DNA from: Halorubrum sp. Atlit-26R | GTDB lineage: Archaea > Halobacteriota > Halobacteria > Halobacteriales > Haloferacaceae | NCBI RefSeq assembly: GCF_003666015.1 | Contig: NZ_QPLT01000002.1 | Span: 186,001 to 250,000, forward strand | Direction of reading: 5' to 3' | DNA length: 64,000 bases | Part shown: positions 46,845-54,772 of the stretch, one piece after another | Numbering within the stretch: the stretch's first letter is position 1 | Layout of the letters: the number at the start of each line of letters is the position of its first letter | The notes under the pieces: generated by a model | The model's database searches: none | The model's input: the letters and a program-made list of their open reading frames with translations, nothing else | What the model was told of the DNA's origin: nothing | Position numbers and translations under genes: made by a program

Positions 46845-47942
46845 TCACTCCGCCGGCTCGGCCTCGTTCACCGCCGCGGTCCCGGTCACGCGGATCCGGT
46901 CGGCCTCGACGTCCTCGTAGGTCGCGCCCCAGCCGCCGACGGTCCACCGCTTCTCCCCGTCGTCGACGACCATGGAGGCGGTGCCGGTCAGCGCCATCAC
47001 GCTCGGGGCGCGGTCGTCCCCGCGGTCGACCTCCGAGAGGTGCTCGGCGCTGACGACCTCGCCGGAGACGGTCACGGACCGGTCGCTCTCGGTCTCGCGG
47101 CCCTCGATCTCGACGCGGAGGGGGTCGTCGCCGCGGATCCGGTCGCGGTTCTCCAGCAGGAACTGTCGGATGTCCGCGTACCGCTGCGGGCCGGCCGCGT
47201 CGGCCTCGTACACGGCCGGCGAGGGGAGCCAGGTGAAAAGCAGGAAGTGCCAGAAGAAGACGTAGGTGAACGACCGGTTGCGGAGGATGAGTCCGTAGTC
47301 TTCCACCGCGGCGGGGTTCGGGGCGAACGCCGTGCGTCGGAGGTCGGAGGTGAGCACGAACGGGGCCGGGCGCGAGATGCGGTGCGCGGCGCTCACGGCG
47401 CCCTCGAAGTCGGCGTTCTCGAGGGGCTCGTCGCCGTCGCGGGCGAGGACCGTGACGTTGACCGTGACGCCGCGGTCGCGGGCGTCGACGAGGTCGCCGC
47501 GCAGCGCCGCGAACTGGTCGCGGGTGAGCGTCGCGTGGACCTGCGTGTCGGCGTCGCGGACGAACGTCCGCGCGGCCTCCAGCACGGTGTCGAACCGCTT
47601 GACGATGCTGACCGTCTGCGTGTCGAGCGTCGGTCGCTCGTAGCGCTCCTCGATCTCGGCGGCCGCCGACTCCAGCGCGTCAGCGCGGTCGGTGAGCCCG
47701 GAGACGATCGTCTCCGGGTCCGTCGCGCGCGCCTGGAACGTCTCCTGTTCGTACAGCTCCACGTACCCGAAGTCGTCGAGGTCCCGGAGCACGTCGTAGA
47801 TCCGGGCGTCCGGCACGTCGCTGGCCTGCGCGACCTCGGTCGCGGAGGCGGTCCCCAGTTCGAGCAGCGTGACGTACGCGTTCGCCTGATAGTAAGAGAG
47901 GTCCGCGGCCTGGAGCGTCTCCAGGAGTTCCTCGGTGTCCAT
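46845..47942 (-). CDS. trmB: TrmB-type sugar-responsive transcriptional regulator
   Basis: 365 residues. N-terminal winged helix (YYQANAYVTLLELGTASATE, then VAQASDVPDARIYDVLRDLD), a coiled linker (ALESAAAEIEERYERP), a phospholipase-D-like effector domain, and the C-terminal TrmB sugar-binding beta domain (from about residue 255). Full-length TrmB proteins repress or activate sugar genes depending on bound maltose, trehalose or glucose. It is the probable regulator of the adjacent transporter and trehalase. An inverted repeat overlaps its own TATA element. Confidence 0.9.
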   Translation of the reverse strand: MDTEELLETLQAADLSYYQANAYVTLLELGTASATEVAQASDVPDARIYDVLRDLDDFGYVELYEQETFQARATDPETIVSGLTDRADALESAAAEIEERYERPTLDTQTVSIVKRFDTVLEAARTFVRDADTQVHATLTRDQFAALRGDLVDARDRGVTVNVTVLARDGDEPLENADFEGAVSAAHRISRPAPFVLTSDLRRTAFAPNPAAVEDYGLILRNRSFTYVFFWHFLLFTWLPSPAVYEADAAGPQRYADIRQFLLENRDRIRGDDPLRVEIEGRETESDRSVTVSGEVVSAEHLSEVDRGDDRAPSVMALTGTASMVVDDGEKRWTVGGWGATYEDVEADRIRVTGTAAVNEAEPAE

Positions 47943-47960
47943 GTCGATCGATTAACTACT

Positions 47961-47981
47961 TCGGTGCTTAAAAATCACCGA
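47961..47981. promoter_or_regulatory. Perfect inverted repeat over the trmB TATA element
   Basis: TCGGTG and CACCGA are 6-base arms around CTTAAAAAT, whose minus-strand reading ATTTTTAAG is the trmB TATA box (ATG at 47942, about 25-30 bases away). A bound dimer would block TBP, so this is a plausible autoregulatory operator. It does not obviously match published TrmB motifs. Confidence 0.45.
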
Positions 47982-48038
47982 GTCCGCGACGACCCGGATC
48001 GACGCGACGCCTCCGGTCGACGGCGGCCCGCGAGACCC

Positions 48039-49394
48039 TCACTCCACGTCGGGGTACGGAACGGGACCGTCGAGGAGCGGGTCGTCGGTCGACTCCATCC
48101 ACGCCTCCAGTTCGTCGCGGAGTCGGTCGAGGGCGTCGACGTGGGCCGAGTCCGGGTCGCTCGCCTCGGCCGCCGCCTCGAACGGCTTCCTGTCGGAGGC
48201 GAGGTTCTCGGACTCGCTCGGGTCGGCTTCGAGGTCGTACAGCTCCTCCGCCGGCCGCTGCGGGACGTGGAACTCCTCGTGGACCTCGCGGCCCGAGGCC
48301 GTCGGCGCGACGTCCATCGGGACGAACACCTTCGGGAGCAGCGAGAAGTTTCGCACGTACTTGTAGCGCTCCGTCCGGACCGCGCGGATCGGGTTGTACC
48401 GGTCGTGCCACGTCATCTCGGCGAAGAGCCGGTCGCGGCCGTCGTGGGGCTCCCCCCGGAGCAGCGGCGCGAACGACTCGCCGGAGGCGTCCGTCGGCGG
48501 GTCGACGCCGAGCAGGTCCAGCATCGTCGGCGTGAAGTCGACGTTGGTGACGAGCGACTCGTGGACGTCGCCCCCCTCGACGACGCCCGGCTGGTGGACG
48601 AGGAGCGCGGTCTCGATCCCGGGGTCGTAGCAGGTGCCCTTCGCGCGCGGGATCGCCAGCCCGTGGTCGGTCGTGAACACGAAGACCGTCTCCTCGGCCA
48701 GCCCGGCGTCGGCGAGGGACTCGCGGTACCGGCCCACCGCCGGGTCGAGCACCTCCGAGATGACCGACCGGAGGTCGGCGACGTCCTCGCGGACCCCGGG
48801 GGCGTCCGGGAGGTACGGGAAGTCGTCGAGCGGGATCGCCTCGGGGTCGTACGCGTCGTACGTCGACTCCGAGAGGTACTCCCGGCGGAACGGGCGGTGC
48901 GGCTCCTCGATACCGATCGAGACGAAGAAGGGGTCGTCGGCGTCCGCGCGCTCGGCGAAGAAGTCGTCGACGACGTCGACGAGTTCGAGCGCGCGCTTCG
49001 TCCCGCTGTCGACGTGCTCGTAGCCGAGCCGCTCGGGCTCGTCGGGCACCTCGTGCTGGAAGCCGAGCAGGGCCGTCTCGTACCCGGCCGCCCGGAGGCG
49101 CTTCGGGAGGGTCTCCCAGTCGTCGCCGAGTGACCAGCCCATGTGCGCGAGCCCCATGACGCCGTTCTCGTGGGGGTAGTGGCCGGTCATCATGCTGGAC
49201 CGGCTGGGCGAACACTGCGGGGCCGAACAGAAGCTGTTCGCTAACCGCGCGCCGTCGGCCGCGATCCGGTCGATGTTCGGCGTGTCGACGTCGGCCCCGT
49301 AACAGCCGAGGTGCTGTCCGAGGTCGTGACAGTGTACGAGGACGAGATTCGGGCGGTCAGACGAGTCGGACGGGCGTTCGGCTCTGTCCGTCAT
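48039..49394 (-). CDS. Sulfatase family hydrolase
   Basis: 451 residues. PNLVLVHCHDLG supplies metal ligands. The formylglycine motif is CSPSRSS (C-x-P-x-R), followed by MMTGHYPHENGV. TTDHGLAIPRAK is the C-terminal metal and sulfate site. Family members cleave sulfate or phosphate esters from sugars. No signal peptide, so probably cytoplasmic. The ATG at 49392-49394 is chosen over one 27 bases upstream because TTATTTATGAG lies 25-35 bases before it. It sits beside a sugar transporter, suggesting that a sulfated or phosphorylated sugar may also be handled. Confidence 0.87.
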   Translation of the reverse strand: MTDRAERPSDSSDRPNLVLVHCHDLGQHLGCYGADVDTPNIDRIAADGARLANSFCSAPQCSPSRSSMMTGHYPHENGVMGLAHMGWSLGDDWETLPKRLRAAGYETALLGFQHEVPDEPERLGYEHVDSGTKRALELVDVVDDFFAERADADDPFFVSIGIEEPHRPFRREYLSESTYDAYDPEAIPLDDFPYLPDAPGVREDVADLRSVISEVLDPAVGRYRESLADAGLAEETVFVFTTDHGLAIPRAKGTCYDPGIETALLVHQPGVVEGGDVHESLVTNVDFTPTMLDLLGVDPPTDASGESFAPLLRGEPHDGRDRLFAEMTWHDRYNPIRAVRTERYKYVRNFSLLPKVFVPMDVAPTASGREVHEEFHVPQRPAEELYDLEADPSESENLASDRKPFEAAAEASDPDSAHVDALDRLRDELEAWMESTDDPLLDGPVPYPDVE

Positions 49395-49524
49395 ACCCCC
49401 ATCAACCCGGAATACACTCATAAATAACCGTGATCGCGTTCCGAGACCGCCGATTCTGATTAGTAACTATAGCGGTAATTAATAAGCAAATTTGAAGTAA
49501 GTGGGCCGACTGGGTTGGGACGAC
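49395..49524. promoter_or_regulatory. AT-rich divergent promoter region, sulfatase / solute-binding protein
   Basis: 130 bases between divergent starts. TTATTTATGA at about 49418-49428 (minus) serves the sulfatase. TAATTAATAAGC at about 49475-49486 (plus) likely serves the binding protein. The region is far AT-richer than the genes on either side. I see no copy of the trmB inverted repeat here. Confidence 0.5.
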
Positions 49525-50844
49525 ATGTCCGATGATCGATCCTGTACTACGCGGCGGAGCGTCCTGAAGACGACCGGCACCGCGTCGGTGCTCGGCAGCG
49601 TCGCGCTCGCCGGGTGTTCCGGTAACGGCGGCGACGGCGGAGACGGCGGCGACGGCTCCGACGGCTCCGACGGGAGCGACGGCGGCGACGGCGGGAGCGG
49701 GAACAGCCTCGAAATCACGGGCGTCTGGTCCGGCGGCGAGCAGGAGTCGTTCAGCAACGTGATGAGCTTCGTGGAGGAGGACACCGAGATGAGCATGGAG
49801 TACTTCCCGCGCGACACCGACAGCCTGCTCACCGGCACGCTCATGGACTACGAGTCCGGCGTGGCCTCCGCTGACATCGTCGTGATGCCCTCGCCGGCGC
49901 GGATCATCTCGGACGCCCAGAACGGCCACCTCGCGCCGGTCGGCGACGCGTGGGACGCGGAGAACTTCGCTGTCGACCCGTCGCGGGTGACCGTCGACGG
50001 CGACGTGTACGCCGCGCCGTTCAAGATGGACCTCAAGCCGGGCTTCTGGTACCGGCAGTCGTTCTTCGACGAGTACGGCCTCTCCGAGCCGGAGAGCTGG
50101 GACGAGTTCATGACGCTGCTCGACGACATCGCCGCGATCGAGGGCGTCGACGCGCCCATCGCCTCCGGGAACGGCACGGGCTGGCCCCTCAGCGACATCA
50201 CCGAGGGCTTCTTCATGCGGCAGGAGGACGGCGCGTCGCTCCAGCAGGGGCTCATCGACGGCGACGCCTCCATGACGGACGACCGAGTCGCGACCGCGTT
50301 CGACGAGATCAAGATGCTCCACGACGAGGGGTACTTCAGCCAGACCCGCGACTTCGGCGTCCAGTACGAGTACTTCTGGGACAACAGCCTCCCGCTGTAC
50401 TTCATGGGCTCGTTCACGCCCGCGCAGGACGCGGTCCAGGACCCGTCGGACCTCGGCGTGTTCCGCCTGCCCGGCGTCGACGGCATCTCCTCGTCGGTCA
50501 ACTGGTTCACCGTGCCGACGTACTCGGACAACGTCGACGCGGCCCGCGACGCGCTGAGCTCGTTCGTCTCTGCCGAGGGCCAGCAGGTGTGGGTCGAGGA
50601 GGGGGGGTTCATCGCCTCCAACACGCAGGTCCCGGACGACGCCTACGAGATCGAGGTCATGGCGAACCTGCCCGACCTCGCCGCCGAGGTGACGGTCGTG
50701 CCGGACCTCGACGACGCGCTCGGGAACCCGTTCCAGGAGGAGTTCTGGTCGCAGCTCAAGGGCCTGTGGGCCTCGCCCGACACGCCGACCGAAGACATCG
50801 TCGGCGCGCTCGACGACGCCCACGAGGAGACCCTGAGTAACTGA
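49525..50844 (+). CDS. Sugar ABC transporter solute-binding lipoprotein
   Basis: 439 residues from the ATG at 49525. The Tat lipoprotein signal TTRRSVLKTTGTASVLGSVA ends in the lipobox ALAGC. A Gly/Asp/Ser-rich linker (residues about 33-57) leads to a family 1 solute-binding domain: EYFPRDTDSLLTGTLMDYES, PFKMDLKPGFWYRQSFFDEY, WFTVPTYSDNVDAARDALS. It delivers a sugar, probably trehalose or a related disaccharide given the trehalase 4 kb away, to the permeases at 51607-53562. It is on the opposite strand from those permeases. Confidence 0.9.
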   Translation: MSDDRSCTTRRSVLKTTGTASVLGSVALAGCSGNGGDGGDGGDGSDGSDGSDGGDGGSGNSLEITGVWSGGEQESFSNVMSFVEEDTEMSMEYFPRDTDSLLTGTLMDYESGVASADIVVMPSPARIISDAQNGHLAPVGDAWDAENFAVDPSRVTVDGDVYAAPFKMDLKPGFWYRQSFFDEYGLSEPESWDEFMTLLDDIAAIEGVDAPIASGNGTGWPLSDITEGFFMRQEDGASLQQGLIDGDASMTDDRVATAFDEIKMLHDEGYFSQTRDFGVQYEYFWDNSLPLYFMGSFTPAQDAVQDPSDLGVFRLPGVDGISSSVNWFTVPTYSDNVDAARDALSSFVSAEGQQVWVEEGGFIASNTQVPDDAYEIEVMANLPDLAAEVTVVPDLDDALGNPFQEEFWSQLKGLWASPDTPTEDIVGALDDAHEETLSN

Positions 50845-50846
50845 CG

Positions 50847-51152
50847 ATGGAGTCGACGTCGACCGCGGACGACCGGAGCGACCGGCGCGGGTCGCTGGCG
50901 CGGATGTTCGACCCCGAGGAGCTGCGGCGGCGCAACCTCGTCTCGCTCGGGATGGACGTGCTCATCCTCGCGACGACCGGGCTCCTCGCCATCCTGTTCA
51001 CCATGGGCACGTGGCCCGCGGTGATCGGCGCGGTCCCGATGATCGCGCTGCTGTACTTCGGGTGGGCCTCCTCGAAGGCCTTCTTCGTCGCGCAGGTGCT
51101 CGCGATCGGCGCGTCGCTGCTCGGCACCGTTACCGGCGTGCTGCCGTACTGA
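50847..51152 (+). CDS. Small membrane protein co-transcribed with the solute-binding protein
   Basis: 101 residues, beginning two bases after the binding-protein stop, so they are one operon. A charged cytoplasmic N-terminus (about 38 residues) is followed by three hydrophobic segments (VLILATTGLLAILFTMGTWP, AVIGAVPMIALLYFGWAS, FFVAQVLAIGASLLGTVTG). Function unknown. It may help anchor or regulate the transporter. Confidence 0.7.
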   Translation: MESTSTADDRSDRRGSLARMFDPEELRRRNLVSLGMDVLILATTGLLAILFTMGTWPAVIGAVPMIALLYFGWASSKAFFVAQVLAIGASLLGTVTGVLPY

Positions 51153-51235
51153 GGCGGTGGATCGCGGTTCTTTTTTAACTCGTCGCGGAGCGGAGGTTAA
51201 CAGATATATCCGACGGCCGAGCGTACTCACCGCGT

Positions 51236-51553
51236 ATGAAGTTCTGTGACGAGTGCGGGTCGATGATGCACACGGCGGGCGACGCGTGGGCGTGTCGCTC
51301 CTGCGAGAACGAGGCGCCGCGAGACTCAGGGGCGGAGGCGGCGATGGCGACCCGGGACGGACAGCGGGACGACGGGCCCCCCGCCGTGGCCGACGCGACC
51401 CGCGACGCCGCCGAGACGACGCGGGAGCCCTGTCCGGCGGCCGACTGCGACGGCGACCGGGCCACCTCCGAGATGCTGCCGAAGCCGGGCGGCTCCTACG
51501 AGGTTCGGCTGTTCACCTGCGTCGAGTGCGGCCACAAGTGGCGCGACTCCTGA
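51236..51553 (+). CDS. TFS-like zinc-ribbon protein lacking the catalytic acidic pair
   Basis: 105 residues. It begins MKFCDECGSMMHTAGDAWAC, nearly identical to transcription factor S over the first ribbon (C4, C7, C20, C23). The second ribbon is C66-x4-C71 with C95-x2-C98, an altered spacing. The hairpin tip that should carry Asp-Glu reads LPKPGGSYEVRLF instead. It can be expected to bind RNA polymerase without stimulating cleavage, and may compete with TFS. It lies downstream of the solute-binding operon. Confidence 0.8.
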   Translation: MKFCDECGSMMHTAGDAWACRSCENEAPRDSGAEAAMATRDGQRDDGPPAVADATRDAAETTREPCPAADCDGDRATSEMLPKPGGSYEVRLFTCVECGHKWRDS

Positions 51554-51606
51554 CGGGAGAAAACGGGCAACCTCTCGACGGAAAACGGACCGGCGACCGG
51601 GTCGGC

Positions 51607-52617
51607 TCAGTCGGCGACCGCGGCGACCATCCCCTGCTTGTAGTACCGCTGTAGGGTGACGAACAGGAGGATCGGGACGATCATCGTCAGCACCGAGCCG
51701 GCCGCGACGAGCGCCCAGTCGATCTGGAGGCGCCCCTTCATCAGCGGCAGCACCTGCGGCGCGAGCTGGTTCTCGCGGGACCGCATGAACACGAGGGGGA
51801 AGAAGAAGGAGTTCCACACCCACGTGAACTGGATGACCGCCACCGAGACGAGCGCCGGCGCGGAGTACGGTAACACGATCGACTTGAAGATCTGGTAGCG
51901 CGAGGCGCCGTCGATCCGCGCCGCCTCCTCCAGCTCCTCGGGGAGCCCGAGCAGGAAGTTCCGGAGGAACATGACGACCCAGCCCATCCCCCAGCCGATG
52001 TGGACCAAGATGAGGCCCATGTACGTGTCGAACAGGCCGGTGGTACGCAGCGTGTTGTAGTTGCCCATCGCCACTAACTCCGGCGGCGCGGCCATGACCA
52101 CGATGAGCAGGAAGAACAGCCACTTCTTCAGCGGGAAGTCGAAGCGGGCGAACGGGTACGCGACCATCGTCCCGAGCAGCGTCACGGCGAGCACCGACGG
52201 GATCGTGACGATCGCGGTGTTGTACATCGCCTGCCGCATCGGGCCGGACTGGAACGTCCACGCGCGGGCGTAGTTCTCGAAGGTGACCGTCATCCCCTCC
52301 AGCGTCCACCAGCCCTGAATGATCTGGTCCAGCGGGCGGACGGAGGCCATGAACAGCCCCACGAGCGGGACGAGCCACAGCAGCGCGACGCCGATCGCGA
52401 CCGCGTACCGCACCGCTCTGGGCGCGCTCGGGACGGCGGCGCGGGCGCGTTCGAGGAGGCCTCTGTCGGAGAGCGGCGCGGTCTCCGGCGGCTCGTGGTA
52501 CACGCGCCCGCCGTCGGTCTTCGGATCGCCGTCGGAGCCGGTCCCCCGCCCGCCGTCGGTCGGATCGTCGCTGCGGTGCGTGTCGGTCGAGCCGTCTGGG
52601 TTGTGTGTGTCAGTCAT
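51607..52617 (-). CDS. Sugar ABC transporter permease (MalG family)
   Basis: 336 residues. A disordered N-terminal tail of about 70 residues, rich in Asp, Gly and Thr, precedes six membrane helices. The first is VRYAVAIGVALLWLVPLVGL. The EAA loop EELEEAARIDGASRYQIFKS contacts the ATPase. Third gene of a three-gene operon and the only one with the long acidic tail, which is unusual for this family. Confidence 0.92.
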   Translation of the reverse strand: MTDTHNPDGSTDTHRSDDPTDGGRGTGSDGDPKTDGGRVYHEPPETAPLSDRGLLERARAAVPSAPRAVRYAVAIGVALLWLVPLVGLFMASVRPLDQIIQGWWTLEGMTVTFENYARAWTFQSGPMRQAMYNTAIVTIPSVLAVTLLGTMVAYPFARFDFPLKKWLFFLLIVVMAAPPELVAMGNYNTLRTTGLFDTYMGLILVHIGWGMGWVVMFLRNFLLGLPEELEEAARIDGASRYQIFKSIVLPYSAPALVSVAVIQFTWVWNSFFFPLVFMRSRENQLAPQVLPLMKGRLQIDWALVAAGSVLTMIVPILLFVTLQRYYKQGMVAAVAD

Positions 52618-52623
52618 TGTCGG

Positions 52624-53562
52624 TTAGTCCATGGACGCGATGTACCACGCCATCGGGAGCGCGATCACCAGCTCGATGAGCGCGACGACCATCGCCTTGC
52701 TGTACTCGATCGGGACCGAGAACGCGGCCTGGTACACCTCCAGGCCGAGGACGGAGAACGCCCCGCCCGGGCCGCCGGACGGCCCCCCGGCCGCGTAGAC
52801 GATGGCGAAGATCCGGATCACCCAGATCATGCTCATGATCACGACGACCGCCGTCACGGGCTTGACGAGCGGCCAGATGATGTCCTTGAACCGGCGGAAC
52901 CGCCCCGCGCCGTCGACGCGGGCGGACTCCAGCAGCGCGGGGTCGATCCCGGCGAGCGCGGAGCTGTACAGCAGCATGCTGAACCCGGTCTGGACCCAGA
53001 CGCCGCCGGCGATGAGCGCGTAGATCGCGATCTGCGGCTCCTGCGTCCAGTTGCGGACCTGCCCTTCGAGCCCGATCACCCGGAGCAGCTCGTTGAAGAT
53101 CCCCGCCTGCGGGTCGTAGACGAACAGCAGCACGAGCCCGATGACGACGGTGGGCGTCGTGAACGCCAGGAACACCATCGACCGGAGGACGCTCCGGCCG
53201 CGCAGGTCGGCGAACAGCAGCGCGAGACCGAGCCCGAGGAAGGTGCTGAGCGGGACGTGGACCACCATCCAGATGATGTTCTGCGGGAGCGCCCCCATCG
53301 GGTACTCCAGGGCGAGGAGGTTGTCCCAGTTGATGATCGCGTCGTCGTTGAGCGTCGCGATCCACGTCTCGAACCCGGCGAACTGCCCGATCGTGAACCC
53401 GTCCCAGGTGAAGAAGCTCCCGACCGCCGAGTACAGCATCGGCCCGACCGAGAAGATGCCGAACAGCGTGAGGCCGGGGAGCATGAAGACGAGGATCGCC
53501 GTGAGCTTCTCCCCGTCCACGTCGCGGTCGAGCCGATCCTCGAGGTACGATTCGACGGACAT
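52624..53562 (-). CDS. Sugar ABC transporter permease (MalF family)
   Basis: 312 residues with six membrane helices starting at LTAILVFMLPGLTLFGIFSV. The EAA loop is LLESARVDGAGRFRRFKDII. It forms the transmembrane channel with the downstream MalG-type permease. Gaps of 4 and 6 bases to its neighbours indicate a tight operon. Confidence 0.92.
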   Translation of the reverse strand: MSVESYLEDRLDRDVDGEKLTAILVFMLPGLTLFGIFSVGPMLYSAVGSFFTWDGFTIGQFAGFETWIATLNDDAIINWDNLLALEYPMGALPQNIIWMVVHVPLSTFLGLGLALLFADLRGRSVLRSMVFLAFTTPTVVIGLVLLFVYDPQAGIFNELLRVIGLEGQVRNWTQEPQIAIYALIAGGVWVQTGFSMLLYSSALAGIDPALLESARVDGAGRFRRFKDIIWPLVKPVTAVVVIMSMIWVIRIFAIVYAAGGPSGGPGGAFSVLGLEVYQAAFSVPIEYSKAMVVALIELVIALPMAWYIASMD

Positions 53563-53566
53563 GGTA

Positions 53567-54631
53567 TCAGGCCACCAGCTCCCCGTCCCCGTCGTAGAGG
53601 TACGCGTCGGTCGGGTCGAACGTGAGGTGGATCGGGTCGCCCGCGGTCGCGTCGGTGTGCGGGACCTTGACGTTCACCACGGAGCCGCCGACCTCGACGT
53701 TGACCAGCACGTACTCCCCGAGCGGTTCGACCGTCTTCACCGTGCCGGGCACGGTCCAGTCCGTGTCGGGCGCCTCGGTCGACACGTCGATGTCCTCGGG
53801 ACGGACCCCGACCGAGACGGTCTGCGACGACGTCTCCGCCGGCATCGGGAGCGCGTTGCCCTCGGCGAGCCGGACGCGACCGTCGCGGTTCTCGCCCTCG
53901 AAGAGGTTCATCGGCGGCGACCCGATGAACTTCGCGACCCACGTGGTCCGGGGCCGCTCGTACAGCTCCTCGGGGTCGGCGACCTGCCGGATCGTCCCGT
54001 CGTTCAGCACGACGATCTTGTCGCCCATGCTCATCGCCTCCTCCTGGTTGTGCGTGACGTAGACGGTCGTGATCCCGAGCTCGTTCTGGATCCGCTTGAG
54101 CTCGGAGCGCATCTCCAGGCGGAGCTTCGCGTCGAGGTTACTGAGCGGCTCGTCGAGGAGGAACACCGACGGCTCGCGGACGATCGCCCGCGCGAGCGAG
54201 GTCCGCTGGCGCTGCCCCCCGGAGATCTCTCCCGGGTCGCTCCCCATCTGGTCTTCGATGTGAAGCAGGTCCGCGACCTGCGCGACCCGCTCGTCGCGTT
54301 CCTCCGGCGGGACCCCCCTGACCTTCAGCGGGTACTCGATGTTCTCCCGGACGGTCATGTGGGGGTACAGCGCGTAGTTCTGGAACACCATCGCGACGTT
54401 GCGATCGGCGGGCGGCGTCCCGTCGACCCGGTCGTCGTCGAAGTATATCTCCCCCTCGGAGGGGTCCTCCAGCCCCGCGATCATCCGGAGCGCGGTCGTC
54501 TTGCCGCAGCCGGACGGCCCGAGGAACACCACGAACTCACCGTCGTCAACCTCCATGTCCAGCTCGTAGTTGGCGACCGTGTCACCCCCGTCGAAGTACT
54601 TGCTTACCGATCGCATGCTAATGCGGGTCAT
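53567..54631 (-). CDS. Sugar ABC transporter ATPase (UgpC/MsmK/MalK type)
   Basis: 354 residues from the ATG at 54629-54631. Walker A GPSGCGKTTALR, signature ISGGQRQRTSLARA, Walker B VFLLDEPLSNLDAK and switch His in TVYVTHNQEEA are all intact. The C-terminal OB/TOBE domain (from about residue 235) is the MalK-type regulatory region. It energises uptake through the two permeases that follow. Confidence 0.94.
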   Translation of the reverse strand: MTRISMRSVSKYFDGGDTVANYELDMEVDDGEFVVFLGPSGCGKTTALRMIAGLEDPSEGEIYFDDDRVDGTPPADRNVAMVFQNYALYPHMTVRENIEYPLKVRGVPPEERDERVAQVADLLHIEDQMGSDPGEISGGQRQRTSLARAIVREPSVFLLDEPLSNLDAKLRLEMRSELKRIQNELGITTVYVTHNQEEAMSMGDKIVVLNDGTIRQVADPEELYERPRTTWVAKFIGSPPMNLFEGENRDGRVRLAEGNALPMPAETSSQTVSVGVRPEDIDVSTEAPDTDWTVPGTVKTVEPLGEYVLVNVEVGGSVVNVKVPHTDATAGDPIHLTFDPTDAYLYDGDGELVA

Positions 54632-54772
54632 CAACTACCCGCCCGTAGTCATTTATTACACTTATAATTAATCATAGACCATGGATAAGAGGACGTCCGG
54701 AGCTGTGGGTTATCCGTTCTCTTCCCGGACAATTCAATAATTACTTAGCAATCCTTTCACTACGTGGGGGAG
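54632..54772. promoter_or_regulatory. AT-rich divergent promoter region, transporter operon / trehalase
   Basis: 141 bases. ATTAATTATAAGTGTAATAA (minus) is the promoter of the transporter operon, and AATAATTACTTA at about 54736-54747 is that of the trehalase. Between them GTCCGG (54693) and CCGGAC (54725) form widely spaced 6-base inverted arms. Possible TrmB control point for both units. Confidence 0.5.

Noticed and set aside
49395-49421. Upstream ATG of the sulfatase
   Set aside because: It lies within the TATA element that serves the ATG at 49394.
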